Assembly: GCA_012798135.1 (NCBI GenBank)
Contig: JAAZNU010000021.1
Coordinates: forward strand, 186,001 to 250,000
Source: Veillonellaceae bacterium
GTDB taxonomy: Bacteria > Bacillota_C > Negativicutes > UBA1444
Direction of reading: 5' to 3'
Length of the DNA: 64,000 nucleotides
A program made the position numbers and the translations under genes. Positions 57,005 through 64,000 of this stretch are shown here, piece by piece. The notes under the pieces were generated by a model. The model made no database searches, was not told the DNA's origin, and saw only the letters and a list, made by a program, of their open reading frames with translations. Each line of letters starts with the position of its first letter. Position 1 is the stretch's first letter.

Positions 57005-58255
57005 ATGGATACACAGACAGCTTTGTCGGATCGGTTCCGCTATTTGCCCGGGTTTCAGATCATGCCGTATCTGCGGCTGCGGCAGGTGGCAACGCCGGAC
57101 GAACCATTGGAACTCGTCAAGGGCGGCCGGCTCGATCATGTGGAGGTCGCCTATGAAACATATGGCAGTCTGTCGCCGGAAAAAGACAATGCCATATTGC
57201 TTTGCCACGCCCTGACCGGCGACAGCCATCCGGCCGCCCATTATCAGGACGACCGGGAGGGCTGGTGGGAGGATCTGGTCGGGCCGGGGCAGTTACTGGA
57301 CACGGACCGGTTCTTCATTATTTGTCCCAATGTATTGGGCGGCTGTCGCGGCACCACCGGACCGGCTTCGCCGAATCCGGTCACAGGCAAACCGTATGGC
57401 GCCAGCTTTCCGCTGGTGACAATTCGCGACATGGTACATGTGCAGAAACGCTTGCTGGACCAACTCGGCATCAGCAAACTGGTCATGGTGGTCGGCGGTT
57501 CGATGGGCGGGATGCAGGCCCTGGAATGGGCGGTGACCTATCCGGAGGCAGCGGCGGGGGTGGCGGTGATCGCGGCGCCCGGCTACACGACGGCGCAGGC
57601 CATTGCCTACAACGATGCCGGCCGGCGGGCGATCCAGCTCGATCCCGAATATCGGGGCGGCGACTACTATGGCGGGCCGGGACCGGTGCAGGGGCTGACG
57701 GTGGCCCGGGCCGTAGGGATGATCACTTACCAGAGCGAGGAGTCCATGACCCGAAAATTCAGCCGCCGCATGCGCGACGGCCGGTTCGAGATCGAGCACT
57801 ATCTGGATTATCAAGGCGACTGCCTAGTGAAACGGTTCGACGCCAATTCCTATCTCTGCTTGATTCGGGCAATCGACCTGTTTGACCTGGCGGACGGACG
57901 GCCGTCCTATCAGGCGGCGCTGGCGGCGGTCAAAGCCAAGATGATGATTGTAGGCGTGAGCTCGGACATCCTGTATCCAGTTCATCAGCAGCGGCAGCTA
58001 TCGGTCGAGTTGGCCCGCCAGGGGGCGCGGGTGGTGGTGTTCCGGGAGATCGAGAGCGCTCACGGTCACGACGGGTTCCTGATCGATTTTCCGAAGCTGG
58101 CGGATATCCTGGGGCCGTTCATCGAGACGGTGACCATCAAGTCACGGCCTTGGTACCAAAAAAGATTCAGCGCATCCCGCATGGCTTATTACGGCGCGGT
58201 CATGCCGGCCGACCGGGAGTTCACCAGTCTGGACCGCACCGGCGCGTTTCCCTGA
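57005..58255 (+). CDS. metX: Homoserine O-acetyltransferase
   Basis: MetX activates homoserine with acetyl-CoA for methionine synthesis. The 416-residue alpha/beta hydrolase-fold enzyme has the nucleophile elbow GGSMGGMQALEW, the LLCHALTGDSH block, RGTTGPASPNP and a final HGHDGFLID with catalytic Asp/His. ATG 57005 follows GGGAGG and lies 24 bases beyond the riboswitch terminator. metY follows with a 47-base gap. The acyl donor (acetyl versus succinyl) is assumed from the family. Confidence 0.94.
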   Translation: MDTQTALSDRFRYLPGFQIMPYLRLRQVATPDEPLELVKGGRLDHVEVAYETYGSLSPEKDNAILLCHALTGDSHPAAHYQDDREGWWEDLVGPGQLLDTDRFFIICPNVLGGCRGTTGPASPNPVTGKPYGASFPLVTIRDMVHVQKRLLDQLGISKLVMVVGGSMGGMQALEWAVTYPEAAAGVAVIAAPGYTTAQAIAYNDAGRRAIQLDPEYRGGDYYGGPGPVQGLTVARAVGMITYQSEESMTRKFSRRMRDGRFEIEHYLDYQGDCLVKRFDANSYLCLIRAIDLFDLADGRPSYQAALAAVKAKMMIVGVSSDILYPVHQQRQLSVELARQGARVVVFREIESAHGHDGFLIDFPKLADILGPFIETVTIKSRPWYQKRFSASRMAYYGAVMPADREFTSLDRTGAFP

Positions 58256-58284
58256 GCTGCGGCGAATGGTCCATTGCTTAATAA

Positions 58285-59589
<1,305 letters not shown>

Positions 59590-59626
59590 AGTCGGAGCGG
59601 TTTCAACCCAGGCCTGGCAGATAAAC

Positions 59627-59657
59627 GAGGGGGGGGCCTGTATCGGCCCCCCTCTTG
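59627..59657. terminator. Bidirectional G/C-rich terminator
   Basis: GAGGGGGG...CC (59627-59638) pairs with GGCCCCCCTC (59645-59654) around TGTATC. It lies between the convergent metY and DUF3343 genes. T runs on both sides are short, so strength is uncertain. Confidence 0.65.
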
Positions 59658-59661
59658 GAGT

Positions 59662-59901
59662 TTATTCCTTATTAAGCTTCACGCCGCGCTTTTCAAGCTG
59701 CACCTTTTCGGCATCGAGCAGCGATAGCGCCCGTTCCAGGTCGGTCTCGGCGATTTTCGCCGCCAGCCCCTGACAGGAACTACTCAGTTCCCTTGGAACG
59801 GGGATCAGCGCACAGGTCACGCCGGCGCCCTTGAGCACTTTTTCCGCCCGGAACGCGTGCCAGACGGAGGGAAAGGTGATGATCCGGGTTTCTTCCGCCA
59901 A
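59662..59901 (-). CDS. DUF3343 (putative Se/S carrier-like) protein
   Basis: The 79-residue protein starts at TTG 59901 behind AAGGGG; longer in-frame starts overlap the tusA gene and lack a site. It begins MAEETRIITFPSVWHAFRAEK and has a central KGAGVTCALIPVPRELSSSCQGLA with a conserved C-x-x-x type cysteine. DUF3343 proteins accompany TusA/YedF and YedE in selenium-using bacteria. Function is unproven. It is last in yedE-tusA-DUF3343. Confidence 0.75.
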   Translation of the reverse strand: MAEETRIITFPSVWHAFRAEKVLKGAGVTCALIPVPRELSSSCQGLAAKIAETDLERALSLLDAEKVQLEKRGVKLNKE

Positions 59902-59915
59902 TTTGATGCCCCTTG

Positions 59916-60125
59916 TCAGGATTTTACGATATGCAGCGTCCATTCCCCGTTGCCGTCGACACATTCCGCCTGATAGTGCTGTGCTGCGGCAAATTTGAGG
60001 ATGTTTTCGCGGGCCGCCGGCTCATCGATCAGGACCGTGAGATCGTCACAAGTCATCAAGGCGTCCCGGGTCCGCAACAACGGGATCGGGCAACTGTAAC
60101 CGCGCAAATCCAAAGTTTTTTTCAT
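59916..60125 (-). CDS. TusA/YedF-like sulfur carrier
   Basis: The 69-residue protein has the CPxP motif (GYSCPIPLLRTRDAL), whose cysteine carries persulfide or selenide. It lacks the extra C-terminal domain of full-length YedF. Its place between yedE and DUF3343 suggests selenium delivery rather than tRNA thiolation. AAAGGAGATCC precedes the ATG. Confidence 0.85.
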   Translation of the reverse strand: MKKTLDLRGYSCPIPLLRTRDALMTCDDLTVLIDEPAARENILKFAAAQHYQAECVDGNGEWTLHIVKS

Positions 60126-60185
60126 GAAGAGGATCTCCTTTCCATTATACAGGATAAAGCCCGTGAGACCAAGAAACTTGTTTGT

Positions 60186-61244
60186 TTAGGCCGGAACCTT
60201 CTCACGGAATATAAAGCCGATCCCGAACGCTACCAGGATGCCGATTCCGACGGCGATTTGCCCGTTAACCGGAACTCCGGCGCCGCTGGCCGCCAAATTA
60301 ATCGTATGCGCCAAGCCGGCCCCGGCCAGCATGCCCAGCACGCAGACGCCAGCATCGGTATTGCCGTCGGCCGCCATGATCAGCTGCCGAAGCGGACAGC
60401 CACCCAGAAGGGTGGCGGCAACGCCGACGAGGTACAGGCCGAGAAAGTTCCAGAGATGCATCGTGTGGGCCAGGGGTTGGCCGGTAAATCCGAGCTTAAA
60501 GGTGCCTAATGCCATATTGGCGACCATGGCACTTAAAAACAGCAACCCATACGTTTTCAGCAGAAAAGTATCCCGGACCAGAAAGAAATCACGAAATCCG
60601 CCGCTCAGGCACATACGCGTCTTCATGGCGACAGCGCCCGTGACCAGGCCGGCAATCAGGCTGACCAGGATCGGTGCATGCTGAGAACCGGGGCCCTTGG
60701 TGGAAAAGTAGAGAAACCCGGCGCCGGTGGCCACTGCCACGACTAAAACGACGGCCAGCGTTACCGGCAAGTAGCCGGCGTAAGCAGCCGCTCCCTGGAT
60801 CGTTTTGGCCCGGCCCAAACTGAACCCCCGTTTCAGAAAATAGATGCCGGTCTGAATACCGGCGATAAATCCGGCCAAGGCCGTGATGCCGTTCAGATCG
60901 CCGCCGGCGAGGCGGAGAATCGCCCGCAGTGGGCAGCCCAGAAACACCAGTGCACCGAGCATCATCAGCACGCCGAGCAAAAATCGGACAGCCGGCGCGG
61001 AGCCGCCGCGGGGGCGATATTCACCGCTCACCTTCGACATGGCGAACGCGCCGATCATCCAGCCGAAAATTTCCGGCCGGGCATATTGCAGCATGGCGGC
61101 CTTGTGGAGACCCAGCGCTCCGGCAATATCCCGCAGGTGACAGGCGGCGCAGAATCCGTAGTTACCGGGGTTTCCCGCCTTGACCAGCAAGACGGCCCCC
61201 ACGCCGAACGACAGACCGGCGATCCAGATCCAGATCGATGACAA
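60186..61244 (-). CDS. yedE: YedE family putative selenium transporter
   Basis: The 352-residue membrane protein has about ten helices and the YeeE/YedE repeats with conserved cysteines in FCAACHLRDIAGALGLH, LGCPLRAILRLAGGDLN and LLGGCPLRQLIMAADGNTD. The selenium-linked YedE branch (TIGR04112-like) occurs with YedF and SelD-dependent systems. TTG 61244 start follows GGGGAG. It is divergent from a LysR regulator, with palindromes in the shared control region. Confidence 0.85.
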   Translation of the reverse strand: MSSIWIWIAGLSFGVGAVLLVKAGNPGNYGFCAACHLRDIAGALGLHKAAMLQYARPEIFGWMIGAFAMSKVSGEYRPRGGSAPAVRFLLGVLMMLGALVFLGCPLRAILRLAGGDLNGITALAGFIAGIQTGIYFLKRGFSLGRAKTIQGAAAYAGYLPVTLAVVLVVAVATGAGFLYFSTKGPGSQHAPILVSLIAGLVTGAVAMKTRMCLSGGFRDFFLVRDTFLLKTYGLLFLSAMVANMALGTFKLGFTGQPLAHTMHLWNFLGLYLVGVAATLLGGCPLRQLIMAADGNTDAGVCVLGMLAGAGLAHTINLAASGAGVPVNGQIAVGIGILVAFGIGFIFREKVPA

Positions 61245-61275
61245 AATAAACCACTCCCCATAGTATGATGATTGC

Positions 61276-61306
61276 TATCGATAAAGTCGATATTAATAAT
61301 TATTAA
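61276..61306. promoter_or_regulatory. Divergent yedE/lysR control region, two dyads
   Basis: TATCGA-TAAAG-TCGATA (61276-61292) and the perfect TTAATAATTATTAA (61293-61306) lie side by side between the divergent genes. The first has the span of a LysR T-N11-A site. A hairpin CCTG-N8-CAGG with an A8 run (about 61326-61349) lies nearer the LysR gene. Promoter boxes are not clear. Confidence 0.5.
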
Positions 61307-61429
61307 ACTCTATGGTGATAAATTCCTGCCACAGAACAGGAAAAAAAATGTGCGTAGCGAAAAATAAATAACAGACTGTTAAATTGATGTGGACAGCCCA
61401 GAATCGTGCTTGTCTTCAGGAGGAACTTC

Positions 61430-62356
61430 ATGTCCTATTTGCAGGCGCTGGCGGTTTTCATCGCCGTGGCGGAAGAAAAGAGCTTTTCGGCGGCGGCCAA
61501 GAAACTGTCGCTGACTCAGCCGACGGTGTCGTTTCATATCGACGGGATGGAGCGGAAATTTGGCTGTCCCCTGTTTGTCCGCACCCGCCGGGGCGCCGAG
61601 CTGACGGTATACGGGCGGACTCTGTACGACAACACCCGTGACGTTCAAGAACTCTTGGACCGGACAGAACGCCGGATTCAGGATCTGTGCCGGGGCGTGG
61701 CCGGGCAGATTTCAATCGGCGCCGGAACCATTCCGGGCGAATACATTCTTCCCCCGCTGTTGGCGGCATTTCTGCGTGATCATCCGGGGGTTTCCATCAA
61801 CTTGGTGTCGGGAGACAGCCGATCCATCTATGAGCAATGGCAAAGCGGCATATTGCCGATCTGTGTGGTCGGCTTCCTGCCGCCGGTGGACGGAGCCCAA
61901 ACGGTCTGGTCTGACGAACTGGTGGCGGTGGCGGCCGGCCGCCTCCGGGAAACGATGCCGCGACAACTAGCGCCGCAAGAGCTGTCCCGTTATTCACTGG
62001 TAATGCGCCATGCCAGTTCCTCGTCCCGCACGGCGGTGGCCCAGGCATTGCGACAACTGGGAATTCAGCTGGAAAAATGCAGGGTCACACTGGAAGTCAG
62101 CGGGAATGAGGCCCTGAAACGGGCCGTCCAGGCCGGGGCCGGCATCGGTTTCATTTCCCGCCGCGCGGTGGAAGCCGAGCTGGCGGCTGGCTCACTCGCA
62201 ACGGTGAATATCGAAGGATTGTCGATCACACGAAACTTTTACGCGTTGCAGCGGCCAAACCAGGAACTGCCGCTGGTGACGACCCTCTGGACCTATTTAT
62301 TGACGAACAGCCGGGAAACGGATTATTCGGTCCAGCGTCGGACAGACAACAGATAA
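61430..62356 (+). CDS. LysR-type transcriptional regulator
   Basis: The 308-residue regulator has an N-terminal winged HTH (AVAEEKSFSAAAKKLSLTQPTVSFHIDGMERKFG, about 8-42) and a substrate-binding domain of the CysB/CbbR type (VSINLVSGDSRSIYE, RRAVEAELAAGSLATV). ATG 61430 follows AGGAGGA. Divergent location suggests it controls yedE-tusA-DUF3343 and itself. Effector unknown; a sulfur- or selenium-related signal is inferred from context. Confidence 0.9.
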   Translation: MSYLQALAVFIAVAEEKSFSAAAKKLSLTQPTVSFHIDGMERKFGCPLFVRTRRGAELTVYGRTLYDNTRDVQELLDRTERRIQDLCRGVAGQISIGAGTIPGEYILPPLLAAFLRDHPGVSINLVSGDSRSIYEQWQSGILPICVVGFLPPVDGAQTVWSDELVAVAAGRLRETMPRQLAPQELSRYSLVMRHASSSSRTAVAQALRQLGIQLEKCRVTLEVSGNEALKRAVQAGAGIGFISRRAVEAELAAGSLATVNIEGLSITRNFYALQRPNQELPLVTTLWTYLLTNSRETDYSVQRRTDNR

Positions 62357-62369
62357 GGATGTGGCAGGT

Positions 62370-63398
62370 TTGGCAGTGACAATCAACGATGTAGCCCGAG
62401 CAGCAGGAATTTCCAAAAGTACGGTGTCCCAATATCTGAACGGGCGCTACGAATTCATGAGCCTGGAAACGCGGCAGCGGATCAAACAGGTCATCGAGGA
62501 TCTGGGATATCGACCGAACGCGCTGGCCCGCAGTCTGAAACAAAAAAAGACCCACACGATTGCCGCCGTGGTGTCCAGCATTCTGAATCCCTTTATTACC
62601 AACACGATTCGGGGCGCCGAGGATTACTGCAAGGAAACCGGGTTCAACTTGATTCTGTGCAACGCCGACGATGATCCAAAACAAGAGCTGGCCTACATCC
62701 AAACCTTACAGTCAAAACAGATCGACGGCATCATCATCAGTACTACCGGCCGCAATAACGAGGCGCTGAGGGAAATGAACCGCACTGGCACGCCCGTCGT
62801 TTTGTTCTCCCGCCATGTACCGGAGATCGAAGTGGATGCCGTCACGGTCGACAACCGGGCGGGGATCGGCATGGGGATCCGGCATCTGATGGCGCATGGA
62901 CACCGCAACATCGCGTTGTTCGTTCTGCCTTACAGCGATAGCCAGGTGACGCCCCGGCGCGAACGGGCCCAGGCGTTCCGCGAGTATATGCGGGAATATG
63001 GTCTGCCATTTCATGAGGAATGGCTGGTGGAATGCAGCAATGAAGAAGAAGTGCTCGCCGGGCATCTGGACCGTTTGTTGCAGGGGCCGGAGCCGCATCC
63101 GACGGCCGTGTTCGGCGCCAACGACCTGATGACGATGTCGCTGGTGCGGCTGCTGAAAAACCGGCGCATGCGCATTCCCCAGGACATGGCGGTGCTGGGA
63201 TTCGACGACTGGGAATGGGCACCGTATTTGACCACCCCGATCACGGTCGTGGCCCAGCCATCCTATGAAATGGGCCGTCGGGCGACTGAACGCCTGATCC
63301 AGCGGATTCGCAACCAGCTGACGGATGTACCGCCGACGCTGGAATATTACCCGCCAACGCTCATCGTGCGGCGGTCCTGTGGGGAAAGCGGCGAATAA
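62370..63398 (+). CDS. LacI-type transcriptional regulator
   Basis: About 342 residues with a LacI HTH (TINDVARAAGISKSTVSQYLNG) and hinge helix (RPNALARSL), then a periplasmic-binding-like effector domain (IAAVVSSILNPFITNTIRGAED, FGANDLMTMSLVRLLKNRR, GFDDWEWAPYLTTPITVVAQPSYEMG; positions 62560-63290). TTG 62370 fits the AAGGA site best; GTG 62361 and GTG 62376 are alternatives. It precedes the KDPG aldolase gene, so it probably controls a sugar-acid operon. Confidence 0.9.
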   Translation: MAVTINDVARAAGISKSTVSQYLNGRYEFMSLETRQRIKQVIEDLGYRPNALARSLKQKKTHTIAAVVSSILNPFITNTIRGAEDYCKETGFNLILCNADDDPKQELAYIQTLQSKQIDGIIISTTGRNNEALREMNRTGTPVVLFSRHVPEIEVDAVTVDNRAGIGMGIRHLMAHGHRNIALFVLPYSDSQVTPRRERAQAFREYMREYGLPFHEEWLVECSNEEEVLAGHLDRLLQGPEPHPTAVFGANDLMTMSLVRLLKNRRMRIPQDMAVLGFDDWEWAPYLTTPITVVAQPSYEMGRRATERLIQRIRNQLTDVPPTLEYYPPTLIVRRSCGESGE

Positions 63399-63473
63399 AT
63401 CGCGGACGCGGGAATCTTTTTTGCGCCATTGCCAAGGACGGCAGGATTTTAGGATAGGACGCAGAACTTTATA

Positions 63474-63485
63474 TTTGTTAACAAA
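63474..63485. promoter_or_regulatory. Palindrome before KDPG aldolase gene
   Basis: TTTGTTAACAAA is a perfect 12-bp palindrome 30 bases before the aldolase start, within an AT-rich likely promoter. It may be the operator of the LacI-type regulator encoded just upstream, although it lacks the usual central CG of that family. Confidence 0.4.
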
Positions 63486-63514
63486 ACCGATTTATCTGTA
63501 GAGGAGGCGAGATC

Positions 63515-64000
63515 ATGATTCCCAAACTGAAATTATTGGAACGCCTGATGGTTTCTGGCGTTGTCGCCGTGGTCCGGGCGGAAAATGCCGAACAGGCAAA
63601 AAAAATTGCCGATGCCTGCATCAAGGGCGGAATTGCCGCGATTGAGATCACGTTCACCGTGCCGGGCGCCGCTGAAGTCATCAAGGAACTGGCGGCCACC
63701 TACAAGCCGGCAGAACTGATCCTGGGCGCCGGCACGGTGCTGGATGCCGAGACGGCGCGGCTGGCGATCCTGGCCGGGGCGCAGTACATCGTCTGCCCGT
63801 CGCTGAATGTGGAGACAGTGAAGCTGTGCAACCGTTATCAGATTCCCTGCATGCCGGGCGCCCAGACCATCCGGGAAATCGTCGAGGCCATGGAAGCCGG
63901 CGCGGATATCATCAAGGTGTTCCCGGGCGAAACCCTCGGACCGTCGTTCGTGAAGGCGGTGAAAGGCCCGTTGCCGCAGGCGCCGCTGATGCCAACCGGT
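63515..64000 (+). CDS. eda: KDPG/KHG aldolase (partial, runs off window)
   Basis: 162 codons are visible, beginning MIPKLKLLERLMVSGVVAVV. The Eda class I aldolase splits 2-keto-3-deoxy-6-phosphogluconate into pyruvate and glyceraldehyde-3-phosphate. Seen are the catalytic Glu in GIAAIEITFTVPGA, GAGTVLDAETA, CPSLN and the Schiff-base Lys in DIIKVFPGE. GAGGAGG precedes the ATG. The last 40-50 residues lie beyond the window. Confidence 0.93.
   Translation, partial: MIPKLKLLERLMVSGVVAVVRAENAEQAKKIADACIKGGIAAIEITFTVPGAAEVIKELAATYKPAELILGAGTVLDAETARLAILAGAQYIVCPSLNVETVKLCNRYQIPCMPGAQTIREIVEAMEAGADIIKVFPGETLGPSFVKAVKGPLPQAPLMPTG

Overview
The window looks like a GC-rich chromosome segment of a diderm Firmicute (class Negativicutes, probably close to the Sporomusaceae). 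The basis is a mix of traits. Gene order and RNA elements are typical of Firmicutes: maf-radC-mreBCD-PBP2-rodA, rplU-prp-rpmA with an N-terminally extended L27, nadD-yqeK-lcp-rsfS, and two SAM-I riboswitches. Yet there is also a TonB-dependent outer-membrane receptor, a MacAB-type export system and outer-membrane-style beta-barrel termini. No species can be named from the sequence alone. Apart from a few antisense shadows, nearly every base is accounted for by genes or by short control regions.

Layout. 0-9.4 kb: two small membrane proteins, a hot-dog thioesterase, DUF4321, maf, radC and the elongasome operon mreB-mreC-mreD-PBP2-(orphan MinD-like)-rodA. 9.4-19.99 kb: a radical SAM pair, a long RNase G/E with a repeated basic tail, rplU-prp-rpmA behind a strong promoter and leader, obgE, and proB-VOC-proA. 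20-23.1 kb: a macA-macB-type tripartite export system behind an 11-bp direct-repeat operator. 23.2-25.8 kb: nadD-yqeK-lcp-rsfS. 26-28.6 kb: an orphan RACo-like ferredoxin/ASKHA protein and a TauE-type permease. 28.6-32.4 kb: a lower-GC island with a long untranslated region, a ferritin-like protein and a two-subunit 2-oxoacid:ferredoxin oxidoreductase. 32.4-33.9 kb: a PQQ-type dehydrogenase lipoprotein and a SHOCT protein.

34-40.9 kb (minus strand): csoR-copA-zntA metal export with a perfect CsoR box, then marR-arsM/arsN with two palindromic operators. 41-52.7 kb: a sensory island with a tandem periplasmic binding protein, a TonB receptor, a chemoreceptor, an HD-GYP-REC protein, a sigma-54 activator and its histidine kinase. 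A near-consensus sigma-54 promoter lies directly in front of the HD-GYP gene and overlaps the terminator of the activator gene, so this part reads as a self-contained sensor-activator-target circuit.

52.8-59.6 kb: yjbQ, then a sulfur amino acid regulon: SAM riboswitch, duplicated YezD domain protein, metQ, cysK (with its own attenuator-like leader), a second metQ, a second SAM riboswitch, metX and metY. 59.66-61.2 kb (minus): DUF3343, TusA/YedF-like and YedE, a selenium uptake/trafficking set, divergent from a LysR regulator. The window ends with a LacI-type regulator and the start of a KDPG aldolase gene that runs off the end.

Most striking points: the sigma-54 promoter/terminator overlap and its sensory island; the ~54-residue periodic Arg/Lys patches in RNase G; the cysteine-rich MarR next to arsM-arsN; the structured leader before the ferritin-like gene; and the four-fold 11-bp repeat before macAB.
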